A stretch of 64,000 bases of DNA from Phycisphaerales bacterium (GTDB lineage Bacteria; Planctomycetota; Phycisphaerae; UBA1845; Fen-1342), in contig JALHJL010000007.1 in NCBI GenBank assembly GCA_022839625.1, forward strand, positions 44,737-108,736. The letters are read 5' to 3'. Below the pieces are notes generated by a model. The model had not been told where the DNA came from. It did no database searches and was given only the letters and a program-made list of their open reading frames with translations. The position numbers were made by a program, and so were the translations under genes. This document shows positions 25,440 through 33,944 of this stretch, in pieces (positions within the stretch are counted from its first letter, which is position 1; every line of letters starts with the position of its first letter).

Positions 25440-25907
25440 ATGGCCAAAGGTCCACCGCCGACCCCTAAGATCACAAATAAGAAGGTCCGGTACAACTTCG
25501 AAGTGATCGAGACCTTGGAGGCCGGAGTCGCCCTTACCGGCAGCGAGGTCAAGAGCCTCCGGGCCGGTGCCGCCTCCCTCGACGAAGCGTACGCATTCAT
25601 CCACGACGGCGAGCTTTTCCTCCGCGACTGCAACATATCTCCTTATCCTATGGCAGGTTACGCGCAACACAAGCCGACCCGCGAACGAAAGCTCCTCCTC
25701 CACCGCCGCGAAATCCGCAAATGGCAATCCAAGGTCACGCAACGTGGCCTCACCATCGTGCCGCTGGCCCTGTACTTCAACGACCGCGGCGTGGTCAAGG
25801 TCGGACTCGCCCTCGCGCGCGGCAAGACGCACGCCGATAAGCGCGCCACCCTGAAGCAGCGCGCCGACCACCGCGACATGGACCGAGAACTCCGCCGCCG
25901 CAGATAG
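25440..25907 (+). CDS. smpB: SsrA-binding protein SmpB
   Basis: Binds tmRNA and delivers it to stalled ribosomes for trans-translation. The 155-residue protein is full length: N-terminal KITNKKVRYNFEVIETLEAG, the SEVKSLRAG motif, FLRDCNISPY, KPTRERKLLLHRREI, and the basic C-terminal tail KTHADKRATLKQRADHRDMD followed by RELRRRR. ATG 25440 begins MAKGPPPTPK. The tmRNA gene itself (ssrA) was looked for nearby and not found. Divergent from the ECF sigma gene. Confidence 0.95.
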   Translation: MAKGPPPTPKITNKKVRYNFEVIETLEAGVALTGSEVKSLRAGAASLDEAYAFIHDGELFLRDCNISPYPMAGYAQHKPTRERKLLLHRREIRKWQSKVTQRGLTIVPLALYFNDRGVVKVGLALARGKTHADKRATLKQRADHRDMDRELRRRR

Positions 25908-26052
25908 TCGCCTGCCCCCCCCGCCACGCTTGCGACGCGCAGAACGGCGCGCGCCCCAAACCAGTCCGGTTCGTTGAATACTCGCGTCTCCCTGTCCGTC
26001 AGCACCCACGGCAAGACGAAACAAGGCCCTAGCCCAGCAAGGAGCACTAGCC

Positions 26053-26604
26053 ATGAAGCGCACGAGAATCACCAAAGCGGCTGTCACGACTCTCGCCTCC
26101 CTCATCGGCCTGGCGCTCGTCGCGCCGGCCCTGGCCAGCGATGCCCAGACCTCCGCTACGGCCACCGGTGGTCGCGGTCGCTCCGGCACTGCTACCGCCA
26201 CCGCCCGTTATGAGGGCGACATCGGCTTCGCGCGGACCGATACGCGCTCCGGCAGCGTGAACCTGGCCCGCGGCGTCGCGGTCGGCTTCGACGAAGACGG
26301 GCTCTCGTTGTCGCTGAGCCTGGCGCTCGCGCCCAAGCGCGGCCCCGCAGTGGCGACTACCTTCAACATCAGCCTCGACCGCGACGGCGAAGTCGCCACC
26401 AGCGTTGGCACGGCCCTTGCGACCGGCGGAACCAGCCGCTCGGTCAGCGCCGGCGGCAGCACGGCCGCGACGACGTACCGGCCGGTGGCCTCAGCAACGA
26501 CGGCCGGCGTGTCGCGCAACGGCGGTGTGGTGCGGACCTACACGCACAGCGACCGGTACGTAAGCCGTGAGACCACCGTTCGGCGGATCATCCGCGTGCG
26601 GTAG
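26053..26604 (+). CDS. Secreted low-complexity protein
   Basis: A 183-residue exported protein, signal peptide residues 1-29 (ASLIGLALVAPALASD). The mature part is Ala/Ser/Thr/Gly-rich with alternating small residues (TSATATGGRGRSGTATATAR), then a beta-rich segment and a basic C-terminus (SRETTVRRIIRVR). It resembles the secreted repeat protein at 16846-17565 in style (MKR start, A/S-T-rich alternation) though not closely in sequence. AAGGAG at 26039-26044 precedes ATG 26053. Function unknown. Confidence 0.7.
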   Translation: MKRTRITKAAVTTLASLIGLALVAPALASDAQTSATATGGRGRSGTATATARYEGDIGFARTDTRSGSVNLARGVAVGFDEDGLSLSLSLALAPKRGPAVATTFNISLDRDGEVATSVGTALATGGTSRSVSAGGSTAATTYRPVASATTAGVSRNGGVVRTYTHSDRYVSRETTVRRIIRVR

Positions 26605-26633
26605 TGCGCCGCGCCCCCGCTGCCGCGGTGGGT

Positions 26634-26665
26634 CCCTCCCCATCCTTTTCAACGGACACTCAGCG
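26634..26665 (-). repeat. MITE-like repeat, partial copy D
   Basis: Contains TTTTCAACGGACACTCAGC, the right end of the dispersed repeat seen at 8902-8920 (TTTCAACGGACACCTG). Only the end is preserved. Confidence 0.4.
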
Positions 26666-26717
26666 TCGCCCCCAATGGGCGGCGAAGAAGGCGAATCGAA
26701 TACGGATTTGGAGCCGG

Positions 26718-26835
26718 CGTTGGCCACGGAGGGCCAACGTGACCGAGGCTGCCAAGAGAAACGCGCGTGCGCCCGTGGGAAGCCCGAGGACGCGGGCGCA
26801 TCCAAGACCCCGCCCGTGTGCGTGCACGGGCGGGG
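26718..26835 (+). other. Three consecutive hairpins, possible structured RNA or REP cluster
   Basis: CGTTGGCC (26718-26725) pairs with 26732-26739; TGCGCCCG (26768-26775) with 26793-26800; and an 11-bp perfect stem CCCCGCCCGTG (26808-26818) with 26825-26835. No T-run follows the last one. The spacing is regular, but no known RNA family was recognised. Confidence 0.35.
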
Positions 26836-26960
26836 CACTTTGCTGAACGGGACGGACGAGTCCAGGCGCCGGACTGTTGCACGGCCGGCGTCAGCCGACC
26901 GCCTCTTGCCGCCAGCATCGGCCAGTGAGCCCCCGGCCACCCGCGCCAAGCTGAGAAATA

Positions 26961-26997
26961 GGTGGCTGTCCCTAATTAGGGTGGATGTCCCTGATTG
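26961..26997 (+). repeat. Tandem REP-like pair
   Basis: Two 18-nt units, GGTGGCTGTCCCTAATTA at 26961 and GGTGGATGTCCCTGATTG at 26980, stand one base apart. The GGTGGCTGTCCCTAATT core is of the kind found beside REP-associated (Y1) transposases; no such transposase is in the window. Confidence 0.5.
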
Positions 26998-27015
26998 CAG
27001 GTTCACAGAATGAAA

Positions 27016-27048
27016 CGGCCCGCCAAGCCCCCCCAGCTTGCCGGGCCG
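27016..27048. terminator. 13-bp hairpin with one mismatch
   Basis: CGGCCCGCCAAGC (27016-27028) pairs with GCTTGCCGGGCCG (27036-27048) around a C-rich loop. It could be a terminator or part of a repeat; no T-run follows. Confidence 0.3.
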
Positions 27049-27446
27049 CGTGCGTCTAGTGACGCCTTCGGCTAAAACAAGATACAACTTCGGCGTCGCC
27101 CGCGCCTACTAGGGTTTCCCCTAACATCGACAATATCTGTAAGCCGTCGGCGGACGCCGGCGCTCGATCGGCCGGGGGGGTGCCCGCCCGGGCAGCTTTC
27201 CTCACGTTGGTCGGCAACACCCCAGAACGCCGAAAATGAAGCCGACCCCCCCCCGCATGATTATTGGCCCCGGACCGCGCAGGCGGCTGCCCGCGTGCGC
27301 GGTAGCATGGGTTTCGTCGGCGGCTGCGACCTTGTATATCGCGCCGCGTTTCGCATACTCTAAACTGAATTGCCCGCGGCGATGGTGACCGGCGGGCCGC
27401 CGCGCGACGCGCGCGGGTAGCCCCTTCGCGGGTAGCGACCAGCATC

Positions 27447-29921
27447 ATGGACGCACACTCACTCGAACGGCTCGACTTTCAGCGCATCCGAGAACTCCTG
27501 GCCAGCTACGCGCTTACCGGACTTGGCCGGTCGCTGGCAGAGACCATCCGGCCCGTTACGCGCGTCGCTCTGGTGCAGCGCTGGCTCCATCAGGTGCAGG
27601 AGCTACAGCGGCTGATCGAGGAACGGGGTGCGCCGCCGTACGGGGGAATTACGGACGTGCGCGAGATTCTGCTTCGGTGCGGGCCGCCGCTGCGGGTCAC
27701 GGTCGAGGAGATGGCTCGGGTGGGGGCGACGCTCGACGGCACGCACGCGGTGGCAGAGTATTTGCAGAATCTGCCCCCTGATATGCCCGAACTACAACAC
27801 TTGGCCGGGCGGATCGGCGATTTCCGGTCCATCGCCCAGCGAATCCGCGCGGTCATCGACGAGCGGAGCCAGGTGCGCGACGACGCCAGCCCGAAGCTCC
27901 ACGCGATCCGCCGCGAGATCGAGGATGCCAGCCGGCAGGTTCACCAGACGGTCGAGCAACTGCTGCGTGATGCTGAGGTTCGGCGGATGTTGCAGTATCC
28001 GAACCACACGTTTCACGGCGATCGGCTGGTGCTCCCGCTGCGAAGCGAGTATCGCGGGCGTTTGGCGGGCATTGTCCACCGGGTCTCGGACAGCGGCGCG
28101 ACGTTGTACGTGGAGCCGGCCGCCGTGGTGGAACTCAACAACCTGATCAGCAACTTGCGCAGCGCGGAACAAGAGGAGATCGGCCGGCTGCTGTGGGAGT
28201 TGTCGCAGGAGGTGCACCTCAACGGCCGTGAGATTCACCGGACGCTGGATACGCTGGCTGTGCTGGACCTGATTGTCGCCAAAGTGCGCTTCGCGCGGGA
28301 CTTCGAGCTGTGCTGCCCCGAGATAGGCGCGGACGGCACCCTGAGCGTCCGAATGGCGCGACATCCGCTGCTGGTGGACTGGGCGCGGCGGCGCCGGGCG
28401 GCGGGCGAACCCGCGCAGGAAGTCGTACCGATCGATTACCGGATTGGCCAGGACTTCCACCTGCTCATCATCACGGGCCCGAACACGGGCGGTAAGACGG
28501 TCACGCTGAAAACGATCGGTCTGCTGTGCCTGATGGCGCAGGCGGGGGTACCCGTGCCCGTCGCGCCGGGGTCGCAGATGGGCGTGTTCAGCAACGTGCT
28601 GATCGACGTCGGCGACGAGCAGAACATGCAGCAGTCGCTCAGCACGTTCAGCGCGCACCTGACCCGGATCCTCGAGATGCTCCGACACGCGGGGCCGCGC
28701 ACACTGCTGTTGCTGGATGAGCTGGGGGCCGGGACCGATCCGGACGAGGGGGCCGCGCTGGGGCGCGCCGTGCTGGAGGAGGTGCTGCGTCTGCAAGCCC
28801 GGGCCGTCGCGACCACGCACCTGGGAGCGCTGAAGGGTTTCGCCCTCATGCACCAGGGTGCGGAGAACGCGTGCGTGGAGTTCGATGCCGAGACGCTCAA
28901 GCCGACCTTCCGGCTGGCGATCGGCGAGCCCGGTCAGAGCAACGCGATCGAGGTCGCGCAGCGGCTGGGGATGTCGAAGCGCATGATCGCGGCGGCCCGC
29001 CGGAGCCTCTCGCGCAAAGCGCGGGCCCTGCACGCAGCGTTGGAGGGCACCCGGCTGGTGAAGCGGCAGGCCGAAGATGCGCGGCGGCAGGCCGAGGTCG
29101 CTCAGGCGGAGGCGGCGAAGGTCCAGACGGAAGCGGGCGCGGCACGGGCCCGGTGGGAGCAGCAACAAACCGACTTCCAGCGCTGGGTACAGCGGGTCGT
29201 CCATTTGCAGCCCGGCGATGCGGTGCGCGTCCGCGACTTCGATCGCGACGGGAAGATCGTGCGGTTGCGCCTGGAACAACAGCGCGCGGAGGTGGACGTG
29301 GGCACCTTCTCAGTTGAGGTGCCGCTCGGCGACGTGTTGCCGCCCGAGACTCCGCCGCCCCCGCCCAAGCCTCCGCGGCCGCCGGTCACAGTCAGCGCTG
29401 AGCGCGGGCGGCCGCCCAAGCGCCGCGAGCGCAGTCCGGAGACCGCCCGCCGTGCGGCGGAAGGATCGCCGCCCGCGCGCCCTCGGGACGTCCGGCAAGA
29501 CCAACCCCGCGCGGAACCGCCGCCGCTGGCCGACCACGAGGTCGCGGCACTTCAACCGGAGGACGCGGTGTACGTGCGGCGTTTTCATCGGGAGGGGCGA
29601 GTGGTGCGGCTGAAGCCGGCGAAGAGAGTGGCAATCGTGAACGTCGGGATGCTGGAGGTCGAGGTGCCCTTCGACGGCCTGGCTGCGCTGCGGCGGGTCG
29701 AGCGGACCCCGGCGCGGTCGCGCAGTGTCAGCGAAGCCACTTCGGCGGCACAGGCGCCCCCTCCAGCGAAGATGGCGAAGCTGCCCGCGACCGCGGTGGA
29801 CGCCGGTGCGCCTGAAACCAAGGAACCGGTGATGCCCTCGTCGCCTGCCCAGACCGACGGCTCCCTCGGCGCACCAACGGGGCCGACGGGGGAGGATAGA
29901 CCGCCCGAAACACCGGCGTGA
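27447..29921 (+). CDS. mutS2: MutS2-type ATPase lacking the Smr domain
   Basis: MutS2 proteins act in recombination control and in rescue of collided ribosomes. This 824-residue member has the core domain, Walker A GPNTGGKT (residues 344-351), the Q-loop region, Walker B LLLLDELGAGTDP (about 420-432) and the long coiled coil. A KOW/SH3-like segment (DAVRVRDFDRDGKIVRL through VPLGDVLPPE) follows. Instead of the usual C-terminal Smr nuclease domain there is a Pro/Arg linker, a second copy of the KOW-like segment (DAVYVRRFHREGRVVRL through VPFDGLAAL) and a disordered Pro/Ala tail. The stop at 29919 is followed by a converging phosphatase gene. ATG 27447. Confidence 0.9.
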   Translation: MDAHSLERLDFQRIRELLASYALTGLGRSLAETIRPVTRVALVQRWLHQVQELQRLIEERGAPPYGGITDVREILLRCGPPLRVTVEEMARVGATLDGTHAVAEYLQNLPPDMPELQHLAGRIGDFRSIAQRIRAVIDERSQVRDDASPKLHAIRREIEDASRQVHQTVEQLLRDAEVRRMLQYPNHTFHGDRLVLPLRSEYRGRLAGIVHRVSDSGATLYVEPAAVVELNNLISNLRSAEQEEIGRLLWELSQEVHLNGREIHRTLDTLAVLDLIVAKVRFARDFELCCPEIGADGTLSVRMARHPLLVDWARRRRAAGEPAQEVVPIDYRIGQDFHLLIITGPNTGGKTVTLKTIGLLCLMAQAGVPVPVAPGSQMGVFSNVLIDVGDEQNMQQSLSTFSAHLTRILEMLRHAGPRTLLLLDELGAGTDPDEGAALGRAVLEEVLRLQARAVATTHLGALKGFALMHQGAENACVEFDAETLKPTFRLAIGEPGQSNAIEVAQRLGMSKRMIAAARRSLSRKARALHAALEGTRLVKRQAEDARRQAEVAQAEAAKVQTEAGAARARWEQQQTDFQRWVQRVVHLQPGDAVRVRDFDRDGKIVRLRLEQQRAEVDVGTFSVEVPLGDVLPPETPPPPPKPPRPPVTVSAERGRPPKRRERSPETARRAAEGSPPARPRDVRQDQPRAEPPPLADHEVAALQPEDAVYVRRFHREGRVVRLKPAKRVAIVNVGMLEVEVPFDGLAALRRVERTPARSRSVSEATSAAQAPPPAKMAKLPATAVDAGAPETKEPVMPSSPAQTDGSLGAPTGPTGEDRPPETPA

Positions 29922-29946
29922 CCGGTGCGAGGCCAAGGGCCCCGGC

Positions 29947-31194
29947 TTACCCCTGGCGGCGGATCAAGATCGCGGTGAGGTCATCGGCCTGCGGCGAATC
30001 ATTGCTGAAGCGGCGCACTTTCGCGTGCAATTCCCGAATGAGCTGGTCAAGCGGTGTGTTGGCGTGTCGCCGCACGAGGTCCATCACGCGCTCTTCGCCG
30101 AACTGCTCGCCGCCGGGGTCGCTGGTCTCGTAGAACCCGTCGGTGAGCAGGACAACGGTAGCGCCTGGGCACAGGTCGAACCGGCCGACCTCGAAAGCGG
30201 AGTCGTCGAGGACGGCGAGCGGGAGTGCGTTCGCACCCCGGCTTTCGCTGGTGGCCGGGGCGACAAGCAGCAGCGGCCCCTGGCCCGCCGAGACGTAGTC
30301 GAGCCGGTGCTGCTGGGGATCCAGCACACCGACGAAGGCGGTGACAAACCGATCCCCCATCAAGTCGTGGCACAGGATCTGGTTCACCCGGGCGGCAACG
30401 GCGGCCAGGTCCTCGGTAACGGAGAGCATCGCCCGGATCAGCGAGCGGAACTGCGCGATGACCAGCGCAGCGCCGATTCCGTGCCCCGTGGCGTCCGCGA
30501 GTAAGAACGCATGGTGCCCGTTGGCCAGGGGGATGAAGTCGTAGCAGTCGCCGCCGGTCTCGTCCGCCGGGCAATTCCAGCCGGCGATCTCGTAACCGGC
30601 GACCGCCGGGCAGGACTTGGGAAACAGGGCCTGCTGGATCTTGCGGGCGAGTTCGAGGTCGCGCGCCATGCGCTGCTTTTCCGCGTATTGCTCAAGCAGG
30701 GCATGTCGATGGAGTGCGACCCCGGCCTGCGCGCTGAGCACGCGGGCGAGGTCCTCGTCGGCGGCGGTAAAGGCGCCATCGGACTTGTTGAGGGCCTGGA
30801 GCACCCCCATCAGCGCGCCGTCCAGGTTCTCCAGCGGAAAGGTCAGCAGGTTGCGGGTGCGAAAGCCGGTCTCCCGGTCGATCTCGGGATTGAAGCGCGG
30901 GTCTGAATACGCATCGGGTACGTTGACGATCGCCCGTTGCTGCGCGGCGGCTCCGGCAATTCCGCGGTCCGCGGGGAAGCGGATGGACTCCACGCCCGTC
31001 GCGACGCGGCTGTACAGCTCGTCCGTGGCCGGGTCGTAGAGGAAGATCGTGGCCCGCTCGCAGCACAGGACCCCGCGCGTGGCCTCGACGATGGTGCCGA
31101 GCAACTGCGTCAGGTCCAGCGTAACGGCCATCTGCCGCGTGATATCCAGCAGGCGGCGCAGGTTCTGAATTCGGTGCTCGTGCTCGATGGACAT
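29947..31194 (-). CDS. GAF-domain PP2C (SpoIIE-type) serine phosphatase
   Basis: A 415-residue signalling protein: GAF domain (about residues 10-165, including CERATIFLYDPATDELYSRV and the NLLTFPLENLDGALMGVLQA strands), a short linking coiled coil (ARDLELARKIQQALFP) and a SpoIIE/RsbU-like PP2C phosphatase domain with metal-binding acidic residues in GGDCYDFI, DATGHGIGAAL, LLTDGFYE and SPQADDLTAILI. Such proteins dephosphorylate anti-anti-sigma factors in partner-switching pathways; no partner gene is adjacent. ATG 31194 gives MSIEHEHRIQNLRRLLDITR. No membrane segment, so cytosolic. Confidence 0.88.
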   Translation of the reverse strand: MSIEHEHRIQNLRRLLDITRQMAVTLDLTQLLGTIVEATRGVLCCERATIFLYDPATDELYSRVATGVESIRFPADRGIAGAAAQQRAIVNVPDAYSDPRFNPEIDRETGFRTRNLLTFPLENLDGALMGVLQALNKSDGAFTAADEDLARVLSAQAGVALHRHALLEQYAEKQRMARDLELARKIQQALFPKSCPAVAGYEIAGWNCPADETGGDCYDFIPLANGHHAFLLADATGHGIGAALVIAQFRSLIRAMLSVTEDLAAVAARVNQILCHDLMGDRFVTAFVGVLDPQQHRLDYVSAGQGPLLLVAPATSESRGANALPLAVLDDSAFEVGRFDLCPGATVVLLTDGFYETSDPGGEQFGEERVMDLVRRHANTPLDQLIRELHAKVRRFSNDSPQADDLTAILIRRQG

Positions 31195-31289
31195 GACCTG
31201 TAGCGTAGGCACTGGCGGCGGCAAAGGCAACGCACAACCGGCGCTGGCCGCACTGTCTCGGGCAGGCACCACGCGCGAGCCGCCGGCCG

Positions 31290-33617
31290 CTACGGGTGGC
31301 GTTCGAGCTTGCGAATCGGGGCCAGCTCCAGGATGAGCGTCTTTTCGCCGTAACCCGCGAACTTCACTCCGGCTCGCGTCTGACCGGGTGCGGCGCGGAC
31401 CCAGAGAATCTGGCCGACGCCGTAGCGCGCGTGCTGCACGAGCATCCCGGGCACCCAGGTCTGCACGGGAGCCGCGGGCGGTGGTTCCGGCGGCGGGGGC
31501 CGGCGCCGCAGCCGACTCTGGAGGGCCTCGCCGGCAGGTTCGAGATCGTCGAAATCGGAAGCTTGTACCACGCGCAGCCGACGTTTGGGAACCAGGCGAG
31601 CGGCCTCTTCCGGCGGCAGGTCTTCGACCAGCGGGACGAAGCCGTCGATGACAGCAGAGCCCGGCCCGATTTCCGGCAGCGTGTGGAAGTCTTCCCAGAC
31701 CAGATGACCGTCATCCAGCTCGCGCAAGAACTGAGAGGGCGGGCGGGGCGTGCGCTGGCCGCGGATCAGGCGCTCGCCGGCGCGCGACAGGAACAGCCGC
31801 TCCCGCGCGCGGGTGACGCCGACGAAACACAGGCGGCGTTCCTCCTCCACGTCCGTCGCCGGCCGCAGGGCGCGTTCGTGCGGCAGCAGCCCCTGTTCGA
31901 GGCCGACCAGAAACACGACCGGGAACTCCAGGCCCTTGGCGGCATGCAACGTCATCAGATTGACCTGGCCGGCGTGCTCATCGACGGCGTCCTGGTCGCT
32001 GACCAGGCTGACGTGCCGCAGGAAGCCCGCGACGGTTGGGTCCTCGGCGTCCTGTTCGTAGCGCAGGGCCGCCGTCACGAGCTCCTGCACGTTGGCCAGC
32101 CGGTCTTCGCCGCCCGCATCGCGCTCTTCACGCAGCGCAGCCTCGAGGCCGGTGGCGGTCAGGACCTGGCTGACAGCCTCCGACGCTGGATGCGTCAGCA
32201 CCGCCTTCAGTTCGTCGAGTAGCTCGGTGAGCGCGCGCAGACGCTTCGCGGCCTTGCCCAGGGCCGGAATCTGGTCCGCTGCTTCGAGGACGTCGCGCAG
32301 CGGCCGGCGGCTCTCGTTGGCATAGGTCTGCAAGCGTTCCACCGTGGTCTTGCCGATGCCGCGGGCCGGGACGTTGATGATGCGCAGCAGGGCGACGGTG
32401 TCCGCCGGATTGACCAGGACACGCAGGTACGCCAGCACGTCCCGGATTTCCTTGCGGTTGTAGAACTCGACGCCGCGGGCGATGCGATACGGAATGCCGC
32501 GCCCGTGGAGGGCCTCCTCGAAGCCGCGCGAGAGGGCGTTGACGCGGTAGAAGATCGCGAAATCGCTCCACGGGCGGCCGGCTGCGTGCAGGTCGAAGAT
32601 GGTCTGGGCGATGCGGTCCGCCTCGTCGGCACCCTCCACGAACTGCCAGACGTGCACCGGATCGCCGGGCGGGTTCTCCGTCCACAGCTCTTTGGGCTTG
32701 CGCCGGTGGTTTCTGGCGATGAGGCGCGCCGCGGCGTGCAGGATGCGCCCCACGGAGCGGTAGTTCTGTTCGAGGCGCACCACGACGGGATTGGGGAAGT
32801 CGCGCTCGAATTCGAGGATGTTGCGGATGTCGGCGCCGCGCCAGGCATAGATGCTCTGATCGGGGTCGCCGGTCGCGCAGATATTGCCGTGCCGCCGGCA
32901 GAGCAGGCTGGCGATGACGTACTGCACGTGGTTGGTATCCTGGTACTCGTCGATCAGCACGTAGCGGAAGCGGACGTTCAGCCGCTCGGTCACGTCGGGG
33001 TAGCCGCGGAGGACCAGTGCGACCCGCATCAGCAGATCGTCGAAATCCAGGGCGTTGCGCTGCTCGAGGAGCTGCTGGTAGGTCTCGTACACGCGGGCCA
33101 GAATGCGGTCGTCCGACCAGTCGGCCCGTTCCATGCTGTCCGCCGGCGTCTCCAGGCGCGACTTGCGGTCGCTGATCCAGGTCAAGGCGCGGTCAGGCGT
33201 CAGCAGCGCCGGGCTGACCTGTGCGATCACCAGCGCTTCCTTGATGACCCGCGTGCTGTCCGCCTCGTCGTAGATGGAGAACCCGGGCTGCACGCCCGCC
33301 AGCGTGCCGAACTCGTGCAAGAGCCGGGCGCCGAGAGCGTGGAACGTGTACACCCACATGCCGCGGCTGACCCCCAGGGCCTCGATCCGCCGCCGCATCT
33401 CGTCGGCCGCCTTGTTGGTGAAGGTGATCGCCAGGATGTTGCGGGCCGGAACACCGCTCCGGACGAGGTAGGCCGCCCGCCGCGTGATGACCCGCGTCTT
33501 GCCGCTGCCCGGGCCCGCGATGACGAGGAGCGGGCCGTCACGGTGCATAACCGCGCGGCGTTGCGGCTCGTTGAGATCAGCGAGAAGCGCCGCCAGGGAG
33601 GCCGGGCCGGAGTTCAT
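31290..33617 (-). CDS. UvrD/PcrA-type 3'-5' DNA helicase
   Basis: Superfamily 1A helicase for repair or replication restart. The 775-residue protein has all motifs: Q motif LNEPQRRAV, Walker A IAGPGSGKTRVITRR, Ia ITFTNKAADEMRRRI, II VLIDEYQDTN, III ATGDPDQSIYAWRGAD, IV VVRLEQNYRSVGRIL, V VNLMTLHAAKGLEFPVVFLV, VI EERRLCFVGVTRARERL. The C-terminal PcrA-type tail with a Tudor-like segment (WVPGMLVQHARYGVGQI) is present. ATG 33617 is chosen; ATG 33641 is possible and neither has a good ribosome site. Upstream lies the inverse copy of the dispersed repeat. Confidence 0.93.
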   Translation of the reverse strand: MNSGPASLAALLADLNEPQRRAVMHRDGPLLVIAGPGSGKTRVITRRAAYLVRSGVPARNILAITFTNKAADEMRRRIEALGVSRGMWVYTFHALGARLLHEFGTLAGVQPGFSIYDEADSTRVIKEALVIAQVSPALLTPDRALTWISDRKSRLETPADSMERADWSDDRILARVYETYQQLLEQRNALDFDDLLMRVALVLRGYPDVTERLNVRFRYVLIDEYQDTNHVQYVIASLLCRRHGNICATGDPDQSIYAWRGADIRNILEFERDFPNPVVVRLEQNYRSVGRILHAAARLIARNHRRKPKELWTENPPGDPVHVWQFVEGADEADRIAQTIFDLHAAGRPWSDFAIFYRVNALSRGFEEALHGRGIPYRIARGVEFYNRKEIRDVLAYLRVLVNPADTVALLRIINVPARGIGKTTVERLQTYANESRRPLRDVLEAADQIPALGKAAKRLRALTELLDELKAVLTHPASEAVSQVLTATGLEAALREERDAGGEDRLANVQELVTAALRYEQDAEDPTVAGFLRHVSLVSDQDAVDEHAGQVNLMTLHAAKGLEFPVVFLVGLEQGLLPHERALRPATDVEEERRLCFVGVTRARERLFLSRAGERLIRGQRTPRPPSQFLRELDDGHLVWEDFHTLPEIGPGSAVIDGFVPLVEDLPPEEAARLVPKRRLRVVQASDFDDLEPAGEALQSRLRRRPPPPEPPPAAPVQTWVPGMLVQHARYGVGQILWVRAAPGQTRAGVKFAGYGEKTLILELAPIRKLERHP

Positions 33618-33687
33618 ACCCTCATATACCGCGACGCACATCGGCCGTCCACGCGATGGGCTGCCCTCCCCCGCCACGCCGGAATCG

Positions 33688-33762
33688 AGAGGCACCGCGA
33701 GAAGACGATGCTGCGCTACCGCGAAGGCCCACCGGCGCGGAGCCAGTCCCCTCTTTCAACGG
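33688..33762 (-). repeat. MITE-like dispersed repeat, copy B
   Basis: Reverse complement of copy A over about 75 nt: the stretch GGGGACTGGCTCCGCGCCGG and what follows to CTCGCGGTGCCT match nearly base for base, together with the GTCCGTTGAAAGAGGGG end. The other inverted-repeat end is not preserved. Confidence 0.65.
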
Positions 33763-33827
33763 ACGCCTACCCGCCGATAGAAGTCGAGGGTGCACGCGGA
33801 AGGTGTACCCAGGTGTAGGAGTTGGCA

Positions 33828-33893
33828 ATGTTCTGGCTTCTGCTGTTGTCGCTGCTGGCCGGCATGTTCGGCGGGCTGATCGGGTTCGCGTAG
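33828..33893 (+). CDS. 21-residue hydrophobic peptide
   Basis: A very short gene with a good ribosome site: AGGAG at 33817-33821, six nucleotides before ATG 33828. It encodes FWLLLLSLLAGMFGGLIGFA after the initiator Met, one continuous hydrophobic span with a GxxxGG pattern able to sit in the membrane. It is followed after 51 nt by the converging release-factor-like gene. No homologue was recognised; small single-span peptides of this kind often modulate larger membrane complexes, but nothing here shows a partner. Confidence 0.45.
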   Translation: MFWLLLLSLLAGMFGGLIGFA

Positions 33894-33944
33894 CCGGCGG
33901 CCGGCCGAGCGCGGGTCGGCCCCGCGGCGGGTACGGTCGCCGCT

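Larger units (their letters stand above)
26605..27446. other. Long non-coding gap with structured DNA
   Basis: About 840 nt without a convincing gene. It holds a fragment of the dispersed repeat (26634-26665), three successive hairpins (26718-26835), a tandem pair of REP-like units (26961-26997), a 13-bp hairpin (27016-27048) and an AT-richer stretch (27060-27150). Open frames across it are Arg/Pro-rich and look random. Confidence 0.5.

Noticed and set aside
25908..27446. tmRNA gene near smpB
   Set aside because: No tRNA-like ends or the usual GGGGCTG start and TTCGA-containing T arm were found in the gap on either strand.
26491..27448. Minus-strand open frames between the secreted protein and mutS2
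   Set aside because: Arg/Pro/Gly-rich, cross hairpins and repeats, and show no domain; typical random frames in high-GC DNA.
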